Assembly (NCBI RefSeq): GCF_002368095.1
Contig: NZ_AP018227.1
Span: forward strand, 8,234,308-8,298,307
Direction: 5' to 3'
DNA: 64,000 nt
Source of the DNA: Calothrix parasitica NIES-267
Lineage (GTDB): Bacteria; Cyanobacteriota; Cyanobacteriia; Cyanobacteriales; Nostocaceae
Position numbers and translations under genes: made by a program. This document shows, piece by piece, positions 17,356 to 25,614 of this stretch. The notes below the pieces were generated by a model. That model was not told where the DNA came from and searched no databases. It saw nothing but the letters and a program-made list of their open reading frames with translations. Each line of letters begins with the position of its first letter. The stretch's first letter is position 1.

Positions 17356-18240
17356 ATGGAATTTATTTCCTTTTTATTATCGGGTTTGCTTGGGTTGATT
17401 ACTCCTGCTGGAGTTGTTATAGATACTGCTGCTGAAAATGCAATTCGTTCCCAGTTAGGTAATGCAGAAAAATTAGAGGTACGTGTAGAGAATGCACCGA
17501 CTCATCAGTTATTGCAGGGAAAAATCAATAAAATTAGAATTGCAGCACGTAGTTTGCAGTTAAAACAGTTAGATTTAAGAATCGATACTTTGGAATTAGA
17601 AACTGATGAGATAAATTTTTTACCTAAGAGCATTCAAAAAGGAAAGCCTAAATTAAAAAAACCTTTCCAAGCTGGTATCCGTTTAATTTTTACTCAAGCA
17701 GACATAAACAAACTATTACAATCATCTGATATATTAGCTTTCTTACCTAAGCTAGAAGTTGATTCACAAAATTTTTTAAATGTAGATGACGATGCTGTAT
17801 ATAAATTTGCTAACCCGCAATTTAAGATTTTAGGTAACAATCGCTCCCAATTTCAAATTGAATTACGTTCGGAAAAAGGGGAAAAACCTTTGTTAATAAA
17901 GATAGAGACAAAAATCAATATTAATAAAGGCAGACAAATCACCATTAATGAAACAGTGGTAACTGTAAATGAGGAACAAGTTGCGCCACAATTCGTTGAA
18001 GGAATTGTAAAAAACCTTAATCAAAGACTCGATTTACGTAACTTGGAAGGTGACGGACTTTTAATACGAATTCTAAAATTGAATATAAGACAGTCGAAAT
18101 TAGAAATTGCTGCTTTTGTGCAAATTAAACCGTCTTCTACATTATTAGTAGAAAATTTCTCTTCCCCATCAGCGTTATCTACCAAGCCCCTCACACAGGT
18201 TCAGGTACTATCTCAGCCCATAAGCGAAGGTGTCAGATGA
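17356..18240 (+). CDS. DUF2993 (LmeA-like) protein
   Basis: A protein of 294 residues of the DUF2993/LmeA type. These have a lipid-binding barrel-like fold, and in actinobacteria LmeA binds phospholipids of the envelope. The typical run RSQLGNAEKLEVRVENAP and the later pattern of alternating strands (LQLKQLDLRIDTLELETDEI) fit that family. I chose the ATG at 17356; a TTG three bases before it is possible. The N-terminus is hydrophobic, so it may be membrane-attached. The stop overlaps the start of the GerMN gene by four bases, so they form an operon. Confidence 0.8.
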   Translation: MEFISFLLSGLLGLITPAGVVIDTAAENAIRSQLGNAEKLEVRVENAPTHQLLQGKINKIRIAARSLQLKQLDLRIDTLELETDEINFLPKSIQKGKPKLKKPFQAGIRLIFTQADINKLLQSSDILAFLPKLEVDSQNFLNVDDDAVYKFANPQFKILGNNRSQFQIELRSEKGEKPLLIKIETKININKGRQITINETVVTVNEEQVAPQFVEGIVKNLNQRLDLRNLEGDGLLIRILKLNIRQSKLEIAAFVQIKPSSTLLVENFSSPSALSTKPLTQVQVLSQPISEGVR

Positions 18241-18845
18241 CAGAGCAAAATAAAACTAATCGTATTTCTTCCGGTGTAATGGCAGCTATTGCGACTGCGG
18301 CTGTCGCAGTTGCTGGTGTCACGGGTTATTTTACATTACAAAACGTTTCCAACGATACTCCTGGAAACCCCGATATCGTAAATCCAGACGGAGCAAACCC
18401 ACCAGCGACTAACGAAAAAGAAGCTACAATCTATTGGCTTCAATCTAACGGTACCGGCTTTAATTTAGAACCTCAAGGTATTCAAGTCCAAGCTGATAAA
18501 AATAAGCCTTCAGAGTTTTTAGAAGCAGCTTTTAAAAGCTTATTAGCTGGGCCTACTGAAGGAAGCGGTTCTACTGCAATACCCAAGGAAACTAAATTAT
18601 TAGGTATTAAGGCCGAAGGAGATGAAGTAAGGGTTAATTTATCGGATGATTTTCAGTTTGGTGGTGGTAGCGCTGGAATGATTGGACGTGTAGGACAAGT
18701 AGTATATACCGCTACGACTTTGAATCCCAATGCTAAAGTCTTCCTCGAATTGAATGGCGAACAAATCGAAGTTCTTGGTGGTGAAGGCTTAGAACTAGAA
18801 CAGCCATTAACCCGCGAGAATTTTACTAAGAACTTTGAGCTTTAA
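18237..18845 (+). CDS. GerMN-domain envelope protein
   Basis: A protein of 202 residues with an N-terminal membrane segment (VMAAIATAAVAVAGVTGYF), a low-complexity linker and a GerMN domain. GerMN is the fold of spore-germination protein GerM, also seen in many non-sporulating bacteria. The domain runs from ATIYWLQSNGTGF through LLAGPTEGSG to GRVGQVVYTATTL. It is probably periplasmic and anchored. It starts inside the stop of the DUF2993 gene (ATGA), so translation is coupled. The function is unknown; a peptidoglycan or cell-envelope role is guessed from the GerMN family. Confidence 0.85.
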   Translation: MTEQNKTNRISSGVMAAIATAAVAVAGVTGYFTLQNVSNDTPGNPDIVNPDGANPPATNEKEATIYWLQSNGTGFNLEPQGIQVQADKNKPSEFLEAAFKSLLAGPTEGSGSTAIPKETKLLGIKAEGDEVRVNLSDDFQFGGGSAGMIGRVGQVVYTATTLNPNAKVFLELNGEQIEVLGGEGLELEQPLTRENFTKNFEL

Positions 18846-18915
18846 TTAAAGGTTTTTAGCATTTGAAAAGCGAAAAGCCGAAAAAATCTAGTATTCCAGA
18901 TATTTAGATTTCCCC

Positions 18916-18950
18916 AACCCCCCTAAAAAAAAGGGGGGTTATTATTTTTT
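18916..18950 (+). terminator. Rho-independent terminator after the GerMN gene
   Basis: Perfect arms AACCCCCC and GGGGGGTT are separated by nine bases and followed by ATTATTTTTT. Confidence 0.75.
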
Positions 18951-19087
18951 GAGAAATATAGGGGATAGAGAATGGGGAATAGGGAATAGAGAATGGGGAT
19001 AGAAAATAGGGAACAGGGAACAGCGGAAATTAGCAAGACGACACAAAGAAATCAGGAATAAGAATTTGCTGGAATCCAAAATCCGTC

Positions 19088-19170
19088 TTGGAAAGTTTGG
19101 GGGGAAGAACATCTACACCCCCAACTAGTCTCACCGCAACGGACTGGCTCAACTTTCCGCAAAATCCAAA
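19088..19170. repeat. Dispersed element with nested inverted repeats
   Basis: Outer arms GGAAAGTT (19090-19097) and AACTTTCC (19151-19158) enclose an inner TTGGGGG/CCCCCAA pair. A diverged copy starting TTGGAAAGTTTGAGGGG lies at 55310-55341 with the same GAAGAACATCT core. Confidence 0.7.
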
Positions 19171-19176
19171 ATCGGA

Positions 19177-19521
19177 TCATCTTTCATTTAAAACCCGAAA
19201 ACTACGGGCTTGTTGTTCTAACCTAGTGGCCAGACGGTCGCAAACTTGGTTGCACAATTCAAAAATCATGTGGTCTTCAACTCGGTAGTAGGCACAAGTT
19301 CCTTCACTACGACGGCTGAGAATTCCCGCTTGCCACATAACTTTAAGATGTTTTGATACATTCGCTTGAGAAGTATGGGTTGCCTCTACCAACTCTTGCA
19401 CGCATTTTTCTTCTTCTCGAAGCAGATGCAGCAACCGGAGGCGCATTGGTTCGCTTAACAGACCGAAGTATTCAGCTACTTGTTGCACCACTTCTGAGGG
19501 TACAGGCAACATTTGTTTCAT
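19177..19521 (-). CDS. ArsR-family regulator
   Basis: A winged-helix repressor of 114 residues. The helix-turn-helix reads HTSQANVSKHLKVMWQAGIL, typical of ArsR/SmtB proteins. Cysteines are at positions 40, 76, 90 and 94; the first sits in the EEKC segment of helix 2. The ELCVC metal site of ArsR is absent, so a redox or reactive-sulfur sensor is possible, but that is an inference. It lies 68 bases downstream of accB on the same strand, and may share transcripts with it or have its own promoter in the gap. Confidence 0.9.
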   Translation of the reverse strand: MKQMLPVPSEVVQQVAEYFGLLSEPMRLRLLHLLREEEKCVQELVEATHTSQANVSKHLKVMWQAGILSRRSEGTCAYYRVEDHMIFELCNQVCDRLATRLEQQARSFRVLNER

Positions 19522-19589
19522 CAGAATTAACCTGCCACGAATGGGACTGACTTTTTTTACAATGACACATTCGTTATATAGATTAATAC

Positions 19590-20087
19590 TTAATCGGGGT
19601 TAATTCGCATCAAAGCTTGACCATATTCTACAGAAGAACCATTTTCTACTAAGATTTCCATTACTTGACCGGACAATTCTGCTTCGATTTCGTTCATCAA
19701 CTTCATCGCTTCAATGATGCACACCGTATCACTTTTACGAATGCGATCGCCAACTTCAACAAATGCCGATTCACCTGGTGCGGGAGCGCGATAGAAAGTT
19801 CCTACCATTGGTGAATAAATTTCTACAAATTTCGAGTCTTTAGCCGGAGCAACTGCATTTCCTTGTCCTCCGTTACTAGCATCTGAAGCACTTAAAGAAA
19901 CATCTGGTGATGAAACACCAACATTTGCAGGTGGTAGTGTCGTTACCTGCGGTACAGCTTGATTAACAAATTGAACACCTTTACGTACCGTTAATTCAAA
20001 ATTTTCACTTTTAAGATTTACTTCTGATATATCTGTTTGGGCAATAGTCGCTAAAAGTTGGCGAATTTCGTTAAAGTCTAATGGCAC
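19590..20087 (-). CDS. accB: Biotin carboxyl carrier protein of acetyl-CoA carboxylase
   Basis: A protein of 165 residues that carries the biotin arm for the first step of fatty-acid synthesis. The biotinylated lysine is K129 in EAMKLM. An N-terminal segment (FNEIRQLLATIAQTDISEVNLKSENFELTVRKG) and an alanine/proline-rich linker precede the C-terminal biotinyl domain; only part of each is quoted elsewhere. It follows efp by about 125 bases, the usual cyanobacterial pairing. Confidence 0.97.
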   Translation of the reverse strand: MPLDFNEIRQLLATIAQTDISEVNLKSENFELTVRKGVQFVNQAVPQVTTLPPANVGVSSPDVSLSASDASNGGQGNAVAPAKDSKFVEIYSPMVGTFYRAPAPGESAFVEVGDRIRKSDTVCIIEAMKLMNEIEAELSGQVMEILVENGSSVEYGQALMRINPD

Positions 20088-20211
20088 AGTTAAAAAGTCC
20101 TCATGGATAAAGTTTATAGATAATCAATCGATATATTAGAATTTCTTAAAACGGTAGGGATAAATATCCCCCCGCAGTAAGATGACCATTAACCTTTCTT
20201 CAAGCGGAAAT

Positions 20212-20778
20212 TTAATTTCCAGTTTCCCTACCTAAATATTTATCGTCACGGGTATCAATACGAATCCGCTCCCCTTGAGAAATAAACAAAGGAACCATAA
20301 TAGTTGCTCCACTTTCCAACTTTGCGGGTTTAGTACCACCAGTCGCAGTATCACCCTTGACACCAGGGTCAGTTTCCACAACTTCTAACGTCACAGCATT
20401 AGGTAATTCGACCTCCAATACTTCTTCGTTCCAACGGATAACATTGACCTCCATACCTTCATTAAGATATTTAACGCGGTCGCCAATTTGTTTAGTACTT
20501 AAACGACTCTCCTCATAGGTTTCCATATCCATAAAAACGAACTCATCACCATCTTTATAGGTATGCTGCATCGTACTTTTTTCCAAAGTAGCTTGAGGAA
20601 CAGTTTCCCCAGCCCGGAACGTTCTTTCAACAGTATTACCACTCGTAACACTTTTCAGTTTCGTGCGTACAAAAGCAGAACCTTTACCCGGCTTAACGTG
20701 GAGGAATTCTACCACTCGCCATACCGAACCATCTATAACAATCGAGACACCAGTACGAAAGTCGTTACTCGAAATCAT
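20212..20778 (-). CDS. efp: Translation elongation factor P
   Basis: A factor of 188 residues that helps ribosomes through polyproline stretches. The three-domain EF-P fold is recognisable: N-terminal KOW-like domain with the tip [10 protein letters not shown] (lysine 32 at the loop tip), middle OB domain ([17 protein letters not shown]), and a C-terminal OB domain ending [20 protein letters not shown]. The length is standard. It lies just upstream of accB. Confidence 0.98.
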   Translation of the reverse strand: MISSNDFRTGVSIVIDGSVWRVVEFLHVKPGKGSAFVRTKLKSVTSGNTVERTFRAGETVPQATLEKSTMQHTYKDGDEFVFMDMETYEESRLSTKQIGDRVKYLNEGMEVNVIRWNEEVLEVELPNAVTLEVVETDPGVKGDTATGGTKPAKLESGATIMVPLFISQGERIRIDTRDDKYLGRETGN

Positions 20779-20819
20779 GAAACTTTATATGTGGGAAGAC
20801 AATCGGCATTTATTGTACC

Positions 20820-20905
20820 CCCAATTCGTAATTCGTAATTCGTAATTCGTAATTCGTAATTGGGGAATTGGGAATTGGTAATGGGTAATTAGGAATTGGG
20901 GATTG
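20820..20905. repeat. Heptamer tandem repeats (CGTAATT, then GGGGATT types)
   Basis: Five exact units of CGTAATT are followed by drifting GGGAATT/GGGGATT units, upstream of efp. Confidence 0.88.
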
Positions 20906-20913
20906 GGGATTGG

Positions 20914-20935
20914 GAGACGTAAAATTTTACGTCTC
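20914..20935. repeat. GAGACGT palindrome, copy 1
   Basis: A perfect 22-base palindrome: GAGACGTAAAA against TTTTACGTCTC. It is one of six members of a dispersed family in this window (others at 30622, 35647, 38731, 46840 and 58762). Confidence 0.85.
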
Positions 20936-20980
20936 TACAAATAATTAATTTTTAACTCCTAACTCCTAATTCATAACTAT

Positions 20981-21616
20981 TTATTTACTGTTCGCTGCTA
21001 ACTGAATCGCTGCGGGTAGAATGCGATGTTCTTGAATTTGAATTCTTTGATGAAGCGTTTCGGGAGTATCTTCGGGTAGTACTGGTACTGCTGCTTGCAT
21101 GATAATTTCACCGCTATCCATTTCCAAGGAAACCAAATGTACGGTACAACCAGTGATTTTGACTTGAGCTTCTATAGCTTGTTCTATAGCTTTTACTCCC
21201 TTGAAACTAGGTAACAAGCTAGGATGAATATTAATTATTTTTTGGGGAAACGCGTCGATTAGTACCTGAGTTACCAAACGCATCCAGCCAGCCATAATGA
21301 CCCATTCCACATCATGAGCAAGCAATACTTCCACAATTTGCCTATCTAATTCTTCCCGGTACTTGTAGTCGCGATGATTGATGAGTACAGCTTTAACCTT
21401 TCGTTTATCTGCACGTACTGCTGCATATGCATCGGGGTTATTGTAAATTAAAACTTGAATTTGAGCGTTTAACTGTCCGTTTTCAATAGCTTCGGCAACT
21501 GCTTCAAAATTACTACCGCTACCAGAAGCCATTATTCCCAATTTTACAGGTTTACTTGATGAGCGTGAATCTGTGGGGATATGAGGAGATACTAAACTTG
21601 GGAAAACGAGAGTCAT
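20981..21616 (-). CDS. purN: Phosphoribosylglycinamide formyltransferase
   Basis: A purine-synthesis enzyme of 211 residues that formylates GAR with 10-formyl-tetrahydrofolate. The phosphate-binding start MASGSGSNFEAV, the catalytic block INIHPSLLPSFKG (asparagine and histidine) and the later GCTVHLVSLEMDSGEII with its aspartate are intact. About 27 residues precede the usual start, so translation may begin at the internal MASGSGS methionine; the first ATG is listed. Confidence 0.96.
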   Translation of the reverse strand: MTLVFPSLVSPHIPTDSRSSSKPVKLGIMASGSGSNFEAVAEAIENGQLNAQIQVLIYNNPDAYAAVRADKRKVKAVLINHRDYKYREELDRQIVEVLLAHDVEWVIMAGWMRLVTQVLIDAFPQKIINIHPSLLPSFKGVKAIEQAIEAQVKITGCTVHLVSLEMDSGEIIMQAAVPVLPEDTPETLHQRIQIQEHRILPAAIQLAANSK

Positions 21617-21656
21617 GGTTAAAGGTCAAAGGTTAAAGGTCAAAGGTTAAAGGTAT
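21617..21656. repeat. Heptamer tandem repeat (AAAGGTC / AAAGGTT)
   Basis: Five units sit upstream of purN. The same unit flanks the insertion sequence at 56102-57751. Confidence 0.85.
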
Positions 21657-21899
21657 TTTTTTGTACCTAATCAAATTTATATTCTTGTAGGGGAGGCAAA
21701 TTGTGGTGTAGATTTTCTTCCCACAATATTGCCGTTGTGTTACGGCGAAAAATAATTTTGTTGAAACACGACTATTATCATAATGCCGTAACGCACCATT
21801 ATCTTAGAAAAGAAACTATGAATTAGCTTTAGTAGAAAATTAAAACAACGGTTAAACTATTTAATGAAGTCCAAAATTTACTTCATTTTTAAATGAATA

Positions 21900-22433
21900 C
21901 TAAATTGCCTTGTTATAAAACTGCGGGAAGTTTAAAGATTTAAAACCAGAAGGACATTTAATATTTTTAATATCTTCAATATTTGCAAAATCATTTGCAT
22001 CTTTAAGAGATTTGGGCATTTGAGGTGTTTTAGTTAAAGGCTGTTTAGTTTCGCAAAGCTTAGCAGCAGGGATAGCTTCACCATTGATTGTTATTACGTA
22101 TATAAACCCAACATAGCTCTTAAGATTTTTACGTTTAGCTTCACCTATATGCATCACGCTTTGAGAATCAGCTTTCAAATTAATTTTGTAAATGTACTCA
22201 TCTGTTTCTGGCTTAATTCCTAATCCAAGTTCGCCAAAATTTTGAGTAAATTTATTATTATCTAAAAAATAAGCTTGTTGGGCACGGTTCATACTACCAA
22301 TAACAGTTGGGCCTTCTTGTACTCGTGCTGGCCCATCTGGTCTGCTCAAAAAGACGGGAGCAATCATAACTCCCAAAATCAACAACAACCCAATACCTGT
22401 TATTCCAAAAGCAAGTTTCCAATTTGTTTTCAT
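21900..22433 (-). CDS. Type IV pilin G/H-like protein
   Basis: A protein of 177 residues with one N-terminal membrane segment (WKLAFGITGIGLLLILGVMI) and a C-terminal head that matches cyanobacterial type IV pilin-like G/H proteins: GSMNRAQQAYFLDNNKFTQ, then VMHIGEAKRKNLKSYVGFIYV and a closing KCPSGFKSL with paired cysteines. The N-terminal helix does not carry the usual prepilin G/FTLIE cleavage motif, so the head is anchored by an ordinary membrane segment. Two relatives follow upstream (22598 and 23139). It may be a periplasmic relic of pilin assembly or a new use of the head domain. Confidence 0.8.
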   Translation of the reverse strand: MKTNWKLAFGITGIGLLLILGVMIAPVFLSRPDGPARVQEGPTVIGSMNRAQQAYFLDNNKFTQNFGELGLGIKPETDEYIYKINLKADSQSVMHIGEAKRKNLKSYVGFIYVITINGEAIPAAKLCETKQPLTKTPQMPKSLKDANDFANIEDIKNIKCPSGFKSLNFPQFYNKAI

Positions 22434-22440
22434 AACTCAA

Positions 22441-22552
22441 ATCTTGCACCAGTGTCATAAACCCGGTTTCTTGTTGCTTAAACAACCACATAATAATGCT
22501 TTCACTTCGGAGAAACCGGGTTTATTTCGTCTTCTTGAGAATGGTGCAAGAT
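22441..22552. repeat. Nested inverted-repeat element (AAACCCGGTTT family)
   Basis: Outer arms ATCTTGCACCA (22441-22451) and TGGTGCAAGAT (22542-22552) enclose inner arms TAAACCCGGTTTC (22458-22470) and GAAACCGGGTTTA (22512-22524). All are perfect. A half copy with the same TTTA...CTTCTTGAG...AAGATAT run lies at about 60852-60895. Confidence 0.85.
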
Positions 22553-22597
22553 ATAAGATAACCTGAATACTCAAATATTAGAAATTAATTGTTTTAT

Positions 22598-23059
22598 CTA
22601 CGTTAAAGATTCAAAACCAGATGGGCATTTTATATCTTTAGATTTAGTTATATTCTCAGCCAACTTAGGCATTTCTGGAGTTGAATTTAAAGAACCATTA
22701 GCTTCACTCTCACAAACCTGAGAAATAGTTAAATAAACACCATCAACCTTTATTGCGTATACTAAACCTAAATAACTTTTAATATCTTCTCGTTTTGCTT
22801 GAGCAATATGCATTATGCCTTTAGCTTTATCTGATTGAAAAATAATATTCAAATCATAATTTTCTATTTCTGGCTCTATATCTAATTCTGTTGTAAATTT
22901 ATCATTCTCTAAAAAATAAGCTTATTGAGCGCTATTCATAGAGTTAATAGTAAATCTACCTTCAGATTCTCGTGCTTTTAATTCTCCAGTAGCTAATTTG
23001 CAACCGGAAATAGCTGTAAAAAACAGTAAAAATACAATAATATTTGATTCTTTTCTCAT
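22598..23059 (-). pseudogene. Pilin G/H-like lipoprotein with an in-frame stop
   Basis: From the ATG at 23057-23059 the frame gives a lipoprotein signal with lipobox TAISGC (cysteine 20), then a pilin-G/H head beginning INSMNSAQ. Codon 46 is TAA (22922-22924), where the two sister genes have a glutamine codon (RAQQA). The frame then continues without shift through AYFLENDKFTTEL to the KCPSGFESL ending at 22598. A single C-to-T change would explain it. It is broken unless the stop is read through, and the rest is well preserved, so the loss looks recent. Confidence 0.82.
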
Positions 23060-23138
23060 TAGTAACTAATATAAACTTTGCCTAAATTATTTATAGATTG
23101 CATATTTTATAATCCTCAAAATTCATGCAATAAAAAAC

Positions 23139-23870
23139 CTATTTCATATCTATAAAACCTCTAGGACATTTAATTTCTTCCGAGGAATTTCGAGGAATTC
23201 TTGGCATTCTCGGTGGTCTAGATAAAATTTGACTGGTTTCGCAAATTTTTGCAAGAGTAATAGTCTCCCCATTACTGGTTTTTGTCAGATATACTAAGCC
23301 AATATAGCTACTCAATCCTCTACGTTTTGCTTGACCAATATTCATTACACTTTTGCTTGATTGAGACACAATTTTATAAGCGTAATGTTCTGTTTTTTTG
23401 CTTATACCTAGACCCAATTTATTAAATTCTGTCGAAAACTTAGCGTTCTCTATATAGTGAGCTTGTTGAGCGCGATTCATTGCACCAATAACTACTTTAG
23501 CTTCTTTGTTTCGTTCTCTATCTGCTTGCTTTTTCCCAGCATCTCCTAAAGGAATTACTTCCGTACCTGCTGGTAAAGTTGTTCTGTTAGAAACTTTTTC
23601 CAACGGAATATCGTAAGCAACTTTATCGCTATAAGGAGACTGTGGTGGAATAAAATATGCTTTTCCTTGCGGAGTCAAAATAACTTTCATACTTTTTCCG
23701 GTACCACGGGGGTCTTTTAATTCCCATTCTCCCGTCCATGTCACTGGTCTGGATGATTGAGCATTAGTAGAAGATTCACATCCGGAAATACCAGATACGA
23801 GCAGCAATAAGGCGGCTGTTATCAGCTTTCGAGTCAGCAAAAAGCTCTCACTAGAAATATTTTTTTTCAT
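23139..23870 (-). CDS. Lipoprotein with pilin G/H-type head domain
   Basis: A protein of 243 residues. A lipoprotein signal ends in SGISGC (cysteine near residue 31). A region of about 80 residues with a WTGEWELKDPRGTGK start and strand-rich pattern follows, then a pilin-G/H head from about residue 126: GAMNRAQQAHYIENAKFS, VMNIGQAKRRGLSSYIGLVYL, and a closing KCPRGFIDM. It shows that the pilin head has been moved from a pilin helix to a lipid anchor. Lipid attachment and location (inner or outer membrane) are inferred. The function is unknown. Confidence 0.82.
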   Translation of the reverse strand: MKKNISSESFLLTRKLITAALLLLVSGISGCESSTNAQSSRPVTWTGEWELKDPRGTGKSMKVILTPQGKAYFIPPQSPYSDKVAYDIPLEKVSNRTTLPAGTEVIPLGDAGKKQADRERNKEAKVVIGAMNRAQQAHYIENAKFSTEFNKLGLGISKKTEHYAYKIVSQSSKSVMNIGQAKRRGLSSYIGLVYLTKTSNGETITLAKICETSQILSRPPRMPRIPRNSSEEIKCPRGFIDMK

Positions 23871-24218
23871 AATTCTGTATCTAATGGTTCTAATTTATAT
23901 TTGTATTTGAGAACAGCATTATAGTAACTGCTGTATAGATGAATGTCACTATCTATACAACATGATTGATTTTTTTATATTTTTTTGAGAAAGGGAATGG
24001 GAAAACCCGGTTTCTAATAAGTACTTAGACAAAATTAATTGTATATTTGTCATTGCGAGTTGAACGAAGTGAAACGAAGCAACCGCAATACTTTGAGATT
24101 GCTTCCCTGCGGTCGCAATGACACATTTATTTGTGTCCAGATACTTAGTGATACAAGATAAGATGTCAGTCTCCGCATTTCGGTAAAATAGCTTTACTCA
24201 TGAATATCACCGCACCCA
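23871..24218. other. Noncoding spacer with dispersed repeat
   Basis: The spacer holds the inverted-repeat element at 24048-24123 and an AAAACCCGGTTTCT half-repeat at about 24003. No gene is visible. Confidence 0.6.
24048..24123. repeat. Dispersed inverted repeat (TGTCATTGCGA ... TCGCAATGACA)
   Basis: Perfect 11-base ends enclose GAAGCAACCGCAA and GATTGCTTCCCT. A relative in the opposite direction lies inside 38505-38631, and a short piece (CGCAATGACA) lies near 48735. Confidence 0.8.
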
Positions 24219-25121
24219 ATGCAGCAAAATACTAAAATTTCCCAATTTTCTTTCAAAAAATTATTAGACAATGAAACCTTCGCAGCTTGGTTTTTTCTCG
24301 CTCCCGCGCTTATTCTACTAGGAGTGTTTGTAATTGGCCCTATCGGTTATTTGTTCTACCTTAGCTTTACTAATGGTAGTTTTACCAAAGACGGTATAAC
24401 TTGGGTCGGTCTGAAAAATTATCTACGTTTAATACTTAATCCCGATTTTTCACAAGTTCTTTGGAATACCGTTTATTTCACAATTGCTACGGTTATACCC
24501 AGTATTGTGATTCCTCTATTATTGGCTGTTTTACTCAACCAAAATATAATCTTACGCGGATTTCTACGAACCTCTTATTTTCTACCTTCAATTATTTCTT
24601 TAGTCGCTGCTGGTCTGGGATTTCGCTGGTTATTTCAAAATGAAGGCCCGGTTAATGCTCTTTTAAATAATCTTGGAATAGACTCTATATCTTGGTTGAG
24701 CAGTACTACTTGGGCAATGCCTGTAATAATTTTACTCAGTATTTGGAAGCAGCTTGGGTTTAATATGGTGGTGTTTCTAGCTGGTTTACAAGCGATTCCA
24801 ATTAGTCGCTATGAAGCAGCAGAGCTTGATGGTGCAGATAATTGGAAGCAGTTTTGGTTCGTGACTTTACCGGGTTTGCGACCAACTCTGATATTTTCGA
24901 CAATCACCACTGTTATCTTCACTTTACGCAGCTTTGAACAGGTTTACGTAATTTCTGGTGGTGGTCCTTTAAATTCTACAAATTTACTTGTCTATTATAT
25001 TTACCAAGAAGCTTTCGGTCAGTTTGATTTCGGTTACGCAGCAGCAGCAGCAACCGTATTATTAGCAATAACGATGGTGTTAGTTTACTTGCAATTACGG
25101 ACTTGGAATGAAGATAGTTAG
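24219..25121 (+). CDS. ABC sugar transporter permease (MalF/UgpA type)
   Basis: An inner-membrane permease of 300 residues with six predicted segments. It carries the EAA loop that contacts the ATPase (YEAAELDGADNWKQFWFVTL), a hallmark of carbohydrate ABC importers of the MalF/UgpA group. No binding protein, partner permease or ATPase lies beside it, so its partners must be encoded elsewhere. The substrate is unknown. The length is normal. The listed start is an ATG in the AT-rich leader. Confidence 0.93.
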   Translation: MQQNTKISQFSFKKLLDNETFAAWFFLAPALILLGVFVIGPIGYLFYLSFTNGSFTKDGITWVGLKNYLRLILNPDFSQVLWNTVYFTIATVIPSIVIPLLLAVLLNQNIILRGFLRTSYFLPSIISLVAAGLGFRWLFQNEGPVNALLNNLGIDSISWLSSTTWAMPVIILLSIWKQLGFNMVVFLAGLQAIPISRYEAAELDGADNWKQFWFVTLPGLRPTLIFSTITTVIFTLRSFEQVYVISGGGPLNSTNLLVYYIYQEAFGQFDFGYAAAAATVLLAITMVLVYLQLRTWNEDS

Positions 25122-25614
25122 TTGATAAATAACGATTTTATCCGAATTAAATAGTAAAAATAAATACTCTCATAGGGTGGATTTTACTATGCATCTAAAT
25201 TAAATATATAAGTCACGTTAAATACTTTGTTTAACTAAAGATTAAATTTTAATTATATTTTTTATAAATGTAGATAATAAGAATAACCAATTTCTGATTC
25301 GCAAATTTTAATCTAAAATCAATAGCACTATCCGCAATTCAACGAGTTAAAAATCACACATAAAAAAGTTATAATCTCGTGACTTGATGTATTTGTATGT
25401 ATTTCTTTTACAGTTTCGGATAATTTATCATGATGTTTTGACAATTGGTTTTACTTAAAAATCGTGATTTCCCGGTACTGGTGAATTATTTGGGGTTTTT
25501 TTTACAAAAAAATTAAACTTGATTAAGCAAATCATTTGCTGTTAGGGTGTAACCTCGAAATACAGTAATTGTCAGGATGCCGATTTAAAAAATTTTACAC
25601 TTAGGGAAAATCCT
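25122..25614. other. Noncoding AT-rich spacer
   Basis: This 490-base region between the ABC permease and the pentapeptide gene shows no gene, tRNA or strong hairpin that I can support. TAGGGAAAATCCT just before 25615 holds a weak ribosome-binding site. Confidence 0.4.

Larger units (their letters stand above)
18846..19176. other. Noncoding spacer with terminator and two repeats
   Basis: The spacer holds the terminator at 18916, a GGGAATAG-type tandem array at about 18958-19026, and a nested inverted-repeat element at 19088-19170. No gene is visible. Confidence 0.6.
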
